Source: Muribaculaceae bacterium (GTDB lineage: Bacteria; Bacteroidota; Bacteroidia; Bacteroidales; Muribaculaceae). Taken from it: a DNA stretch of 62,899 bases. The notes under the pieces were generated by a model. That model made no database searches and was not told the DNA's origin. It saw only the letters and a program-made list of their open reading frames with translations. Of this stretch, positions 51,841 to 60,670 are shown one piece after another. The translations under genes and the position numbers were made by a program. The stretch spans positions 1 through 62,899 of the forward strand of contig JAGATN010000020.1 of the NCBI GenBank assembly GCA_017621225.1, given 5' to 3'. Each line of letters begins with the position of its first letter. Within the stretch, counting starts at the first letter, position 1.

Positions 51841-54663
51841 ATGCAAAAGCTGTTATCGCTACCGCCTAACTTGGTGGAATCGTTTGCCGATCTGTATGAC
51901 GGCGCTGACGGAAACGAATGGTTTTGTGCCTCCGACCCCGAAGGGGTAAAAGTGGGCAGTGGTGGCGGAACGGCATGGATATTGTCGGAATGGATGCGGA
52001 GCCGCAAAGAGGGCCACTTGTCGCAGCCCAAAATCATTATCCACGCAGGAGGGCAGGGGCGCCGGCTCCCGGCTTATGCGCCTTCGGGAAAGATACTTAC
52101 TCCAATTCCGGTGTTTCGGTGGGCCAGAGGGCAGAAGCTCGGACAGAATCTGCTGTCGCTGCAGCTGCCGCTGTATGAAAAAATAATGTCGAAGGCCCCG
52201 GCCGGGCTTAATACTCTCATAGCGAGTGGCGACGTCTACATACGTGCCGAAAAGCCCATAGGGCCGTTGCCCGAAGCCGACGTGGTGTGCTACGGATTGT
52301 GGGTCGATCCGGTTCTTGCCACGCATCACGGCGTGTTCGCGCTCGACCGCAACAGCCAGTCGCAGCTCGATTTCATGCTTCAGAAGCCGTCGCTCGAAAC
52401 GCTCGAGGAGCTGTCGAAGACCCATATGTTTTTGATGGACATAGGCGTGTGGGTGTTGAGCGACAAGGCCGTGGAGCTGCTGTCGAAGCGGTCGCACGAT
52501 GAGGATGGCCGCATACGTTTCTATGACTTGTATTCTGACTTCGGCCGCGCACTGGGTTGCAATCCGGCGGTTAAAGATGAGGAGGTCAATGCATTGTCGG
52601 TTGCCATATTGCCGCTGCCGGGCGGCGAGTTCTACCATTTCGGAACGACTCAGGAGCTTATGTCGTCGACGCTTGCCTTGCAGAACAAGGTGGTCGATCA
52701 GCGTCATATACTGCATCGCAAAATAAAGCCGAATCCGGCATTGTTCACTCAGAATTCGATAGTGGAAGTGGCTTTGTCGGGCGCCAACAATAATATATGG
52801 ATAGAAAACAGTCACGCTCCGGCAAGCTGGACGGTGACCGCGCGCAATGTGGTGACGGGCGTGCCGCGCAATGACTGGCCCTTGTCGCTGGCCGACGGAA
52901 TGTGTGTCGACATAGTGCCGTTGGACCGGTCGGAATGGGCCGTCAGGCCGTATGGCATAGATGATGCCATGCGTGGAGCCGTAAACCAACCGTCGACCCG
53001 CTACATGTGCGAACCTTTGGCGCAATGGTGCGAACGACGCAACGTGGAGTTGCCAGAGGGCGATGTCGACATACAGTCGGCAAGGATATTCCCGATAGTC
53101 GACAATGTGGCCGACATGGGGCTCGTGGTGCGCTGGATGACTACCGAACCCGACTTGGCGGCCGGGCGCGACGTGTATCGGCGCAGCCGTAAGGTTTCGG
53201 CTGACGAAATTTCGGTCACGGCCAATCTGAAACGCCTGTTTGCGCAGCGCGAGGCGTTTGCCCGAATAAACTGGGCGCAATTGTCGTCCAATTATGAGAA
53301 AAGCGTGTTTTATCAGCTCGATCTCGACAATGTGGCTGCCGAATTTCATAAGCTCGACCTTGAGAAGCCGGCATCGTTGCCTGACGACGTTCCGATAATG
53401 ACGCGGATACGCAATAGCATGTTGCGGTCGCGCATCGATGTGCTGAACGGACGGTCGGGCTCGGTCGACGAGGCCGCTGCATTCGGCCTGCTCCGCAAAG
53501 GGGTGCTCTCGGAGATGTACGAAATGCGTCCGTCGCCGCGCCGCAGCGTGTCGGACGACCAGATAGTGTGGGGTCGTAGCCCCGTGCGCATCGACGTGGC
53601 GGGCGGATGGACCGACACTCCCCCCTATTCGTTGTTTGCAGGCGGCAACGTGGTCAATCTGGCCATTGAGCTAAACGGACAGCCACCGCTTCAGGTGTAT
53701 GTGAAGCCTTGTCAGGAGCTGCACATAGTGTTGCGCTCCATCGACATGGGCGCAATGGAGGTTATAGACAGTTACGATGAGCTGGGCGATTATTGCAAGG
53801 TGGGCTCACCATTCTCCATTCCGAAGGCGGCACTTGCTCTTGCCGGGTTCTTGCCCGAATTTGCCAGTGAGGAATTTGCGACTCTGCGCGAGCGCCTGAA
53901 GGCTTTCGGCGGGGGCATGGAGATTACGCTGCTGTCGGCTATACCTGCCGGATCGGGCCTCGGCACGAGCTCGATACTCGCTTCGACGGTGCTTGGCGCG
54001 CTGAGCGATTTTTGCGGCTTGACGTGGGATGCCGACCGCATTTGTCAGCGCACGCTTGCCCTCGAGCAATTGCTCACCACCGGCGGCGGATGGCAGGATC
54101 AGTATGGCGGAGTGTTGCCGGGAATAAAGTTGCTGCAAACCGAAAGCGGGTTCGTGCAGCGTCCGCTCGTCAGCTGGCTTCCGCAACAACTATTCACGTC
54201 GCCCGATTATCGTGAATGCCATCTGCTTTACTATACCGGCATCACGCGCACGGCCAAGGAGATACTTGCCGAGATAGTGCGGTCGATGTTTCTTAATTCG
54301 GGGTCGCACCTCGAATTGCTGTCGGAGATGAAGATGCATGCCCTCGAAATGGCCGAAACCATACAGCATAATGACTTTGAGGCATACGGACGCATGGTGG
54401 GCAAGACCTGGGAGCAGAACAAACGCCTCGACGCGGGCACCAATCCGCCTGCCGTAGAGGCCATAATACGCGAGATATCGGACTATGCGTTGGGTTGCAA
54501 GTTGCCCGGTGCCGGTGGCGGCGGTTATCTCTACATAGTGGCCAAGGACAGGGAGGCCGCTTCGATGATACGCAAAAAATTAACCGGACACGCTCCGAAT
54601 TCACGTGCCCGGTTTGTGGATATGTCGCTGTCAGATAGCGGATTTCAAGTATCGCGGTCGTGA
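51841..54663 (+). CDS. fkp: Bifunctional L-fucokinase / fucose-1-phosphate guanylyltransferase
   Basis: A 940-residue enzyme that salvages L-fucose to GDP-fucose for decorating capsule and surface glycoproteins. The N-terminal pyrophosphorylase half holds IIHAGGQGRRLPAYAPSGKILTPIPVF (residues 66-92). The C-terminal GHMP kinase half has AIPAGSGLGTSSILAS near residue 701 and CKLPGAGGGGYLYI near 888. Start chosen at MQKLLSLPPNLVESF, the family's start. Length is close to known Bacteroides Fkp, which I recall at about 950. The next gene lies opposite with a 2-bp gap. Confidence 0.94.
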   Translation: MQKLLSLPPNLVESFADLYDGADGNEWFCASDPEGVKVGSGGGTAWILSEWMRSRKEGHLSQPKIIIHAGGQGRRLPAYAPSGKILTPIPVFRWARGQKLGQNLLSLQLPLYEKIMSKAPAGLNTLIASGDVYIRAEKPIGPLPEADVVCYGLWVDPVLATHHGVFALDRNSQSQLDFMLQKPSLETLEELSKTHMFLMDIGVWVLSDKAVELLSKRSHDEDGRIRFYDLYSDFGRALGCNPAVKDEEVNALSVAILPLPGGEFYHFGTTQELMSSTLALQNKVVDQRHILHRKIKPNPALFTQNSIVEVALSGANNNIWIENSHAPASWTVTARNVVTGVPRNDWPLSLADGMCVDIVPLDRSEWAVRPYGIDDAMRGAVNQPSTRYMCEPLAQWCERRNVELPEGDVDIQSARIFPIVDNVADMGLVVRWMTTEPDLAAGRDVYRRSRKVSADEISVTANLKRLFAQREAFARINWAQLSSNYEKSVFYQLDLDNVAAEFHKLDLEKPASLPDDVPIMTRIRNSMLRSRIDVLNGRSGSVDEAAAFGLLRKGVLSEMYEMRPSPRRSVSDDQIVWGRSPVRIDVAGGWTDTPPYSLFAGGNVVNLAIELNGQPPLQVYVKPCQELHIVLRSIDMGAMEVIDSYDELGDYCKVGSPFSIPKAALALAGFLPEFASEEFATLRERLKAFGGGMEITLLSAIPAGSGLGTSSILASTVLGALSDFCGLTWDADRICQRTLALEQLLTTGGGWQDQYGGVLPGIKLLQTESGFVQRPLVSWLPQQLFTSPDYRECHLLYYTGITRTAKEILAEIVRSMFLNSGSHLELLSEMKMHALEMAETIQHNDFEAYGRMVGKTWEQNKRLDAGTNPPAVEAIIREISDYALGCKLPGAGGGGYLYIVAKDREAASMIRKKLTGHAPNSRARFVDMSLSDSGFQVSRS

Positions 54664-54665
54664 CT

Positions 54666-55970
54666 TTAGATCGAATAGAAGGTGCTGAAAGCCTTTATTA
54701 TGTAGTCGTGATCGGCTGCAGAGGCCGTTTCGCGCACTGAATGCATGGCCCATATGGCGGCTCCCATGTCGACGCCGCGAAGATCGATTTGCGACGTAAG
54801 GATGTTGCCGAGCGTCGATCCGCCTGCCACGTCGCTGTGGTTTACGAAATACTGATAGGGCACTTCGGCTTTCTCGCATATGGTGCGGAATATTGCGGCG
54901 CTCTCGGCATCGGTCATGTATTTGCAATTGGCATTTATCTTTATTGCCGGGCCACCTCCGAGATGGGGATGGTTGGTGGGGTCCTGCTTCTCCGGATAGT
55001 TGGGATGGAGGGCGTGGGCATTGTCGGCCGACACCATGAACGACTTGTCGATGCCGCGAATGAACGATTCGTCGTCGGCTCCGGTGAGCGATGCTATGCG
55101 TCGCAGCAGATTGAAGAGCACCGGCGAGGCCGCGCCCTGTTTTGTTCCGCTTCCTGTTTCTTCGTTGTCGAATATTGCCATTACGCGAGTCATGCTCGAT
55201 TCCTTGTCGGCCGATTCGAGTAGGGCGGTCATGGCGGCGTGCGCCATGCTAAGGTCGTCGATGCGTCCCGATGTGATGAATTCGTTGTTGAGCCCTACGA
55301 GGCAGGCCGGGGTGGTGTCGTAGAGCGACAGGTCGAAGTCGAGTATCTCGGATGCGTCGACTCCGGCAGCCTCTGCGGCGAGGTTGAGTATGAGGTTGTT
55401 TTTTTCGGCCGCGTCGTTTATGATGCCGATTACCGGAAGCATGTCCTTCTGCTTTGAAAGCGGATTGCCTTCGTTGACGGCGCGGTTGAAGTGTATGGCC
55501 AGATGCGGTATGGTTAGTATGGGCCTGTCGATTTTCACTATTTTGGTTACGGGCTTCAGCGGGTCGTTGGAGCGTATCACCACTCTGCCGGCCACTGACA
55601 GCGGGCGGTCGAACCACGTGTAAAGAATGGGGCCGCCGTACACTTCGGTGTTAAGCTTCACGATGTTTCCCTCGCAAGCCATCTCCGATTTCGGCTTGAT
55701 GCGGAATCCGGGCGAGTCGCTGTGTGCCGATATTATCTTATAGCCCTCGGCAGCGCCTCCGGTGCCTACTATGAATGCAAATATTGCCGAATCGTTTTTG
55801 GTGATGTAATATTTGCCGCCGGGCGTCAGGCGCCAGTGTTCGGCCGGGTTGAGGTGTATGAATCCGGCGTTGTCGAGGCGCTTCGATATTGTGGCCACAG
55901 CCAGAAAGTTGACTACCGATGAATCGAGAAATTTCATCAGGTCGGTTACGTGGTTTGATGGAGTGTTCAT
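54666..55970 (-). CDS. M18-family metalloaminopeptidase
   Basis: A 434-residue dinuclear zinc aminopeptidase. Ligands are visible in ISAHSDSPGF (His/Asp near residue 81), DDLSMAHA and FDNEETGSGTKQGA (Glu-Glu-type metal/base residues), with VNHSDVAGGSTLGN at the end. M18 enzymes cut N-terminal acidic or neutral residues and form dodecamers in the cytoplasm. Last gene of the yicC-gmk-nadD-DUF5063 minus-strand run, 8 bp after DUF5063. Confidence 0.93.
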   Translation of the reverse strand: MNTPSNHVTDLMKFLDSSVVNFLAVATISKRLDNAGFIHLNPAEHWRLTPGGKYYITKNDSAIFAFIVGTGGAAEGYKIISAHSDSPGFRIKPKSEMACEGNIVKLNTEVYGGPILYTWFDRPLSVAGRVVIRSNDPLKPVTKIVKIDRPILTIPHLAIHFNRAVNEGNPLSKQKDMLPVIGIINDAAEKNNLILNLAAEAAGVDASEILDFDLSLYDTTPACLVGLNNEFITSGRIDDLSMAHAAMTALLESADKESSMTRVMAIFDNEETGSGTKQGAASPVLFNLLRRIASLTGADDESFIRGIDKSFMVSADNAHALHPNYPEKQDPTNHPHLGGGPAIKINANCKYMTDAESAAIFRTICEKAEVPYQYFVNHSDVAGGSTLGNILTSQIDLRGVDMGAAIWAMHSVRETASAADHDYIIKAFSTFYSI

Positions 55971-55978
55971 AAGTCGGG

Positions 55979-56503
55979 TTAAATGTCGGTGGAGTTATAA
56001 CGAATGTTGTTTACGGCTCTCAGTACGTTGCAGAGCGTTTGGCTCCAGTATTGGGCGAAGTCTTCTTTTACGGCTTGGAGCGCAAGCTGTATTATCGGTT
56101 CGGTCGACGTTTTTACGAGTTCGAGAAAATTGTACAGCACTTGAAAAATGTCGGTAAGACCTTCGGCAATGCTTGCACCTATCGGCGTGTCGGAATATTT
56201 CATGTTTTCTTCAAACACTTCGAGATACGAATCGTCATATCCGAGCAGCGATTCGATGTCGCCGCGCACCGATTCGTAAGTCTCGTCGTCGAGCACGTCG
56301 TCGATGTATGAGTCTTCGTCGGCATCGTCGGGCAGCTTGAGGTCGTTGGCCGTTATGTAGAGCCGAGGCAGCAGGCGCAGCATCGATTCGACGAATTCGT
56401 CGCGTTCGGTTTCGCGCGCATTCTCGATAGTGGCGCAATATTCGTTGCACAGCCCTATGAATGCCAGCGCGTTTGGTGTCAGTGATGTTTTTTCCATAAT
56501 CAT
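55979..56503 (-). CDS. DUF5063 protein, unknown function
   Basis: A 174-residue acidic all-helical protein: FIGLCNEYCATIENARETERDEFVESMLRLLPRLYITANDL and the acidic middle ADEDSYIDDVLDDETYE fit the DUF5063 family of Bacteroidetes. No catalytic motif is visible. Its start overlaps the end of nadD by 4 bp, so it is coupled to that gene. Confidence 0.82.
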   Translation of the reverse strand: MIMEKTSLTPNALAFIGLCNEYCATIENARETERDEFVESMLRLLPRLYITANDLKLPDDADEDSYIDDVLDDETYESVRGDIESLLGYDDSYLEVFEENMKYSDTPIGASIAEGLTDIFQVLYNFLELVKTSTEPIIQLALQAVKEDFAQYWSQTLCNVLRAVNNIRYNSTDI

Positions 56504-57087
56504 ACGGTGGTTTGGTATAACCTGTTGTTTGTTATGAATTCATATACTCCGCAGGGCAGAAAAAAGTTCATGTCGTGATGCGAAAGTATCGATTTTCGTA
56601 TGAAGCTGCTCGATATGTCGATGGTGGGAGCATTTACCAACTCCACGCCGTCGGGCAAATCGGATGCGTCGACATCGTAGCCGGGGCGCGGATATATTAT
56701 CACGCCATAATCGGATATTATGGTGTCGGCGGCTTTCCATTGCGATATCACGTGCCAGTTGTCGCTCCCCATTATCCATTTGAACCGGCAGTCGGGGTGC
56801 CGTTGCGACAATAGCGTGAGGGTGTCGATTGAAAATGACGGGCGCGGCATGGAGAGCTCCACGTCGCAGGCCTTCAGTCGCGGGTCGTTGCCTATGGCCA
56901 GTTCGAGCATGCGGAGCCTCAGGCTGTCGTCGATGAGGTGTTCGGGATGCAGCTTTATAGGGTTGAGGGGCGACACTACGAGCCACACTTCGTCGAGGTC
57001 GGTGAACTGGGCCATGTAGCTTGCAAGCATGGTGTGCCCGATGTGGACGGGGTTGAACGAGCCCCCGAGCAAGCCCACTCGTTTCAT
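56500..57087 (-). CDS. nadD: Nicotinate-nucleotide adenylyltransferase
   Basis: A 195-residue nucleotidyltransferase forming NaAD from NaMN and ATP in NAD synthesis. Motifs: GLLGGSFNPVHIGHTMLA (residues 5-22) with the HIGH signature, and DISSSFIRKSI (the ISSTxxR-type motif). Short tail as in other bacterial NadD. Overlaps gmk upstream and DUF5063 downstream by 4 bp each. Confidence 0.95.
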   Translation of the reverse strand: MKRVGLLGGSFNPVHIGHTMLASYMAQFTDLDEVWLVVSPLNPIKLHPEHLIDDSLRLRMLELAIGNDPRLKACDVELSMPRPSFSIDTLTLLSQRHPDCRFKWIMGSDNWHVISQWKAADTIISDYGVIIYPRPGYDVDASDLPDGVELVNAPTIDISSSFIRKSILSHHDMNFFLPCGVYEFITNNRLYQTTV

Positions 57088-57653
57088 TTCGATACGAAAT
57101 TCTTTATTACGTTACCGGTGGCCTCTATGGCTTCGTTGAGGTCGTCGTTTATCACCACGACGTCGTATTGCGGCGCAAAGCTTATTTCGAATTCGGCTTT
57201 GCCCACGCGTTGCTCTATGGCTTCGGGCGAATCGGTGCCACGGCCTACGAGGCGCTGTCGCAACGTTTCGACCGACGGCGGCTGGATGAATATGCTCAAA
57301 GCCTTGTCGCCATACATCTTCTTTACGTTCACGCCACCTTTCACGTCGATGTCGAGTATCACGTTGTGTCCTTCGTCGCAACGTCGCGACACTTCGCTTT
57401 TCAGCGTGCCGTAATATCGTCCGGGATACACTTCTTCAAATTCCACGAAGGCATCTACGGCTATGGCGTTCTTGAACTGCTCGTCGGTAAGAAAGTGGTA
57501 GTTTACTCCGTTCACTTCGCCTTCGCGCGGTTGGCGGTTGGTGGCCGATACGGAGAATTGCATGTCGATTTCGCCCTTTTCGAGCAGCGCGTTTATTATC
57601 GTTGACTTTCCGCAACCCGATGGGGCGGAAATTATTATTATTTTTCCGGGCAT
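57084..57653 (-). CDS. gmk: Guanylate kinase
   Basis: A 189-residue kinase phosphorylating GMP to GDP. The P-loop SAPSGCGKST is at residues 8-17, the GMP-binding SATNRQPREGEVNGVNYHFLT near 36-56 and the lid segment RRCDEGHNVILDIDVKGG near 90. Complete and typical. Overlaps nadD by ATGA. Confidence 0.97.
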   Translation of the reverse strand: MPGKIIIISAPSGCGKSTIINALLEKGEIDMQFSVSATNRQPREGEVNGVNYHFLTDEQFKNAIAVDAFVEFEEVYPGRYYGTLKSEVSRRCDEGHNVILDIDVKGGVNVKKMYGDKALSIFIQPPSVETLRQRLVGRGTDSPEAIEQRVGKAEFEISFAPQYDVVVINDDLNEAIEATGNVIKNFVSK

Positions 57654-57702
57654 AGAGTGTGGGATTTTGTGAAGTTCAACTTTCGTAGAGCGTCGGGCCG
57701 GC

Positions 57703-58578
57703 TTACATTACGTTGAGCACCTGCTCTTTTATCTGTTCGAGTTCGTCCTTCATTCGCACCACGAGCTTCTGCATTTCGACATGGTTGCTTTTCGATCCGA
57801 GCGTGTTGATTTCACGACCCATTTCCTGGCTTATGAATCCGAGCTTCTTGCCCTGGCCGTAATTGCCGTTCATCGTTTCGATGAAGTAGCTCAAGTGCTG
57901 CGAGAGACGCTGCTTTTCTTCGTTTATGTCGAGCTTTTCGATGTAGAAAATCATTTCTTGTTCGAGGCGACCGCGATCGTAGTCGGCAACGGCCACTTTC
58001 GACAGGTTGTCTTCGATGCGCGCCCTGATTTTTGCCACTCGTTCGGTTTCGTATTGCGGCACCTCGTCGAGGCGGTCGCGAATCTTGTCGATGCGCGAGC
58101 TGAAGAATGCTTCGAGCTTCTGCCCCTCCTTGGCGCGAAATTGCATCAAGGCTTCCACCGCTTCGTCGACGGCCATGTACAGTTGGTTGACTTCCTCGTC
58201 GTCAACTACCTGTATGTTTTCGTTGTGCAGCACTTCGGGCAGGCGCGTGAGCAGTCCGTACCAGTCGGTAGGGAGCGGAAGTGAAAGGGCCTTCGACGCT
58301 TCCTCTATCTGGGCTTTGTAAGCGGCCATTACGGGGATGTTGAATTGCGTCGGACTTTCGGAAACGGTGCTTTCCACATATACGGTGGCTTCTATTTTTC
58401 CTCGTTCGAGCCTGCGTCCAATGCGATTGCGCAAGTCGAGTTCTTTTTCGCGGAATATTGCCGGAACGCGCAATGACATGTCAAGTTGCTTGCTGTTTAG
58501 CGACTTGATTTCGACTGTGATTTTTTTGTTTGCTGCCTCGACAACCGATTTGCCGAAGCCTGTCATTGATAAGAGCAT
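57703..58578 (-). CDS. yicC: YicC-family endoribonuclease
   Basis: A 291-residue YicC/YloC protein. The hallmark MLLSMTGFGKSVVEA start, SLNSKQLDMSLRVP and the C-terminal DUF1732 part (GKKLGFISQEMGREINTLGSKS) are present. E. coli YicC acts on RNA, and Bacteroidetes members are assumed similar. The start MLLSMTG at 58578 is preferred over MTMLLS at 58584. About 49 bp upstream of gmk; first gene of the minus-strand run. Confidence 0.9.
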   Translation of the reverse strand: MLLSMTGFGKSVVEAANKKITVEIKSLNSKQLDMSLRVPAIFREKELDLRNRIGRRLERGKIEATVYVESTVSESPTQFNIPVMAAYKAQIEEASKALSLPLPTDWYGLLTRLPEVLHNENIQVVDDEEVNQLYMAVDEAVEALMQFRAKEGQKLEAFFSSRIDKIRDRLDEVPQYETERVAKIRARIEDNLSKVAVADYDRGRLEQEMIFYIEKLDINEEKQRLSQHLSYFIETMNGNYGQGKKLGFISQEMGREINTLGSKSNHVEMQKLVVRMKDELEQIKEQVLNVM

Positions 58579-58594
58579 GGTCAATTATTTTTTA

Positions 58595-58602
58595 CAAACT
58601 TA
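58595..58602 (-). promoter_or_regulatory. -7 box of the yicC operon
   Basis: On the minus strand TAAGTTTG, fitting TAnnTTTG, 16 nt before yicC. A TTTG occurs 24 nt further upstream, too far for the ideal spacing. Confidence 0.45.
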
Positions 58603-58698
58603 CTAAAAAAGGTCGGAATATGAACGCAAAGCTCCATTTTATTTGAAAAAAAAGTTGTCGGGATGCCTGATGGGGTATGCCGGCGTTGCATTTTTTTG

Positions 58699-58706
58699 TA
58701 ATTTTG
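58699..58706 (+). promoter_or_regulatory. -7 box of tsaB
   Basis: TAATTTTG, a perfect TAnnTTTG, 31 nt before the tsaB start. No clear -33. Confidence 0.5.
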
Positions 58707-58737
58707 CGCCACAATCCGTTAAAGAATAATAGCATTT

Positions 58738-59430
58738 ATGGCTACCATACTCAACATCGAAACGTCAACTAACGCATGCTCCGTGGCATTGTCGGCCGAA
58801 GGAATGATATTGCGTCATTTTGAAGACTTTAAGGGCCAGAACCACGCCGCTCTGGTGAGCGACATGGTCAAGGCTTGTCTCGATCATCTTCGCGAACATG
58901 AAATGAATCTCGATGCCGTGGCGGTGTCGATGGGGCCCGGTAGCTATACCGGATTGCGCATAGGGCTTTCGGAGGCAAAGGGTCTGGCTTTTGCGCTCGA
59001 TTTGCCTCTTATCGGGGTGGATACGTTGCAGTTGCTGGCCGTTTCGATGATGTTCAATCACGAGTTGCCCGAAAACGTGTTGCTTGCTCCTATGATTGAC
59101 GCGCGCCGCATGGAGGTGTACACGGCCGTCTACGACATGGCGTTGACTCCGCTGCTCAAGCCGTGCCCCATGATACTCGACGGTAACAGCTACTCGCAGT
59201 GGCTCAACGGCGATGCGGTGGTGGCGTTTGCCGGAAACGGGAGCGCGAAGGCACGCGAGGTGATAAAATCGGATAATGCCATGTTTATTGACGGCGTCGA
59301 CGCGCTTGCCGTCGACATGGTGGCGTTGTCAGACAGAGCCTATGCCCGCTCCGAGTTCATCGACATAGCCTATTCAACTCCTTATTATTTGAAGGAGTTT
59401 CAGGCCACGAAGCCCAAATCGCCGTTTTGA
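58738..59430 (+). CDS. tsaB: tRNA threonylcarbamoyladenosine biosynthesis protein TsaB
   Basis: A 230-residue ASKHA-fold protein that partners TsaD and TsaE in making t6A37 of ANN-decoding tRNAs. Signatures: LNIETSTNACSVALS at the start, AVSMGPGSYTGLRIGLSEAKGLAFALDLPLIGV (residues 61-94) and PMIDARRMEVYTAVYD. Complete length. Divergent from yicC. Confidence 0.94.
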   Translation: MATILNIETSTNACSVALSAEGMILRHFEDFKGQNHAALVSDMVKACLDHLREHEMNLDAVAVSMGPGSYTGLRIGLSEAKGLAFALDLPLIGVDTLQLLAVSMMFNHELPENVLLAPMIDARRMEVYTAVYDMALTPLLKPCPMILDGNSYSQWLNGDAVVAFAGNGSAKAREVIKSDNAMFIDGVDALAVDMVALSDRAYARSEFIDIAYSTPYYLKEFQATKPKSPF

Positions 59431-59522
59431 TTACGGTTCGTGTCATGATTGGCGCGTATCGCCATAGTCGACGATAAAACGCATTTCGCTCGGCTGCTTT
59501 CAGCGTACCGCGTGAAAAAATA

Positions 59523-59554
59523 TTTGCTTAAGTGGCAAATAATCACTACCTTTG
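59523..59554 (+). promoter_or_regulatory. Promoter of the rplM-rpsI cluster
   Basis: TTTG (59523-59526), 20-nt spacer, TACCTTTG (59547-59554): perfect consensus. Predicted start near 59561. Confidence 0.85.
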
Positions 59555-59560
59555 CAGTCC

Positions 59561-59664
59561 GATTATATCCAATTCGAATAATCTTGCCTGAGTCTTAGCT
59601 TGGCTTTTGGCCGAGCCGTGCTGTGACGAAAGGCTTATAATTAACTATTAACTAATAATTTAAA
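59561..59664 (+). promoter_or_regulatory. Long leader of rplM, possible ribosomal-protein leader
   Basis: The leader is about 104 nt, long for this genome. It contains a GC-rich hairpin (CTTGGC/GCCGAG, one G-T pair) near 59600-59616. This would fit feedback control by L13 or S9, but I know no exact match. Confidence 0.4.
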
Positions 59665-60144
59665 GTGGATACTTTAAGCTACAAAACAATCACTCCCAAC
59701 GCGCAGAGCTGCGAAAAAGAATGGGTGGTAATCGATGCCACCGATCAGGTTCTCGGCCGCTTGTGCGCTAAAGTTGCCAAGATTCTTCGTGGCAAGAACA
59801 AGCCCACCTACTCACCCAACGTTGAGTGTGGCGACAATGTTATCATCATCAATGCCGACAAAGTGCTTCTTACCGGCAAAAAGATGACTGACCGTGAATA
59901 TCTCTCGTATACCGGCTATCCCGGCGGACAGCGTGTTACGACTCCCGAAGTGCTTATGAAGAAATCGTTCAACAAGCACATCAAACCCGGTTATCATCCT
60001 TTGTTCATAAAGGTAATGAAAGGCATGCTTCCCAAAAATCGTCTTGGCCGTGCCATCATAGGCAACATGCACGTTTACAACGGTCCGGAGCATCCTCATC
60101 AGGCACAGAATCCGAAGGTAATCGACATTAACAAATTTAAATAA
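59665..60144 (+). CDS. rplM: 50S ribosomal protein L13
   Basis: A 159-residue L13. Signatures: WVVIDATDQVLGRLCAKVAKILRGKNKP, HPLFIKVMKGMLPKNRLGRAI and HVYNGPEHPHQAQNPK. The start codon is GTG at 59665; relatives in Bacteroides share this MDTLSYKT start. Nine base pairs ahead of rpsI. Confidence 0.97.
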   Translation: MDTLSYKTITPNAQSCEKEWVVIDATDQVLGRLCAKVAKILRGKNKPTYSPNVECGDNVIIINADKVLLTGKKMTDREYLSYTGYPGGQRVTTPEVLMKKSFNKHIKPGYHPLFIKVMKGMLPKNRLGRAIIGNMHVYNGPEHPHQAQNPKVIDINKFK

Positions 60145-60153
60145 CATTGAAGC

Positions 60154-60540
60154 ATGGAAACAGTTAATGCAGTAGGTCGCCGTAAAGCCGCCATAGCCCG
60201 CGTAATAGTAAAAGAGGGTAATGGCACCATTACAATCAACAAACGCCCGATAGAGGTGTATTTCCCCTCGTCGATACTTCAGTATATCGTAAAGCAGCCT
60301 CTTTCGACTCTTGACGTTACTGAAAAATACGACATCAAGGTAAATCTTGACGGAGGTGGTTACAAGGGACAGGCCGAAGCCCTCCGTTTGGCTATTGCCC
60401 GCGCTTTGGTGAAAATCAATCCTGAAGACAAGCACGCTCTCCGCGTAGAAGGCTTTATGACCCGCGACCCGCGTGCCGTAGAACGTAAGAAGCCCGGTCA
60501 GCCCAAGGCTCGTAAACGCTTCCAGTTCTCGAAACGTTAA
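60154..60540 (+). CDS. rpsI: 30S ribosomal protein S9
   Basis: A 128-residue S9 with VGRRKAAIARVIVKEGNGTITINKRP at the start and the basic C-terminus ending KARKRFQFSKR, whose tail contacts P-site tRNA. Cotranscribed with rplM. Confidence 0.98.
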   Translation: METVNAVGRRKAAIARVIVKEGNGTITINKRPIEVYFPSSILQYIVKQPLSTLDVTEKYDIKVNLDGGGYKGQAEALRLAIARALVKINPEDKHALRVEGFMTRDPRAVERKKPGQPKARKRFQFSKR

Positions 60541-60598
60541 TATTTGGTTTGTGGCCTTCGATGCCGCATAGCAAGTATAATCAAGTGTTTAGTATCTA

Positions 60599-60634
60599 AA
60601 TTTCGAAGATGGACACGTTCCCTACCTCGAAATT
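60599..60634 (+). promoter_or_regulatory. Hairpin in the leader of rpsB
   Basis: AATTTCGA and TCGAAATT pair perfectly (8 bp) around a 20-nt loop, midway in the 130-bp rpsI-rpsB gap. It lacks a U run on the plus strand, so it is more likely a leader element than a terminator. Confidence 0.45.
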
Positions 60635-60670
60635 GTAAAAACAGAAGAACGTAAACAATTACAATTTAAA

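Noticed and set aside
51859-53349. 496-codon open frame antisense to fkp
   Set aside because: Long only because of the codon bias of fkp; the sequence is His/Arg-rich without family motifs.
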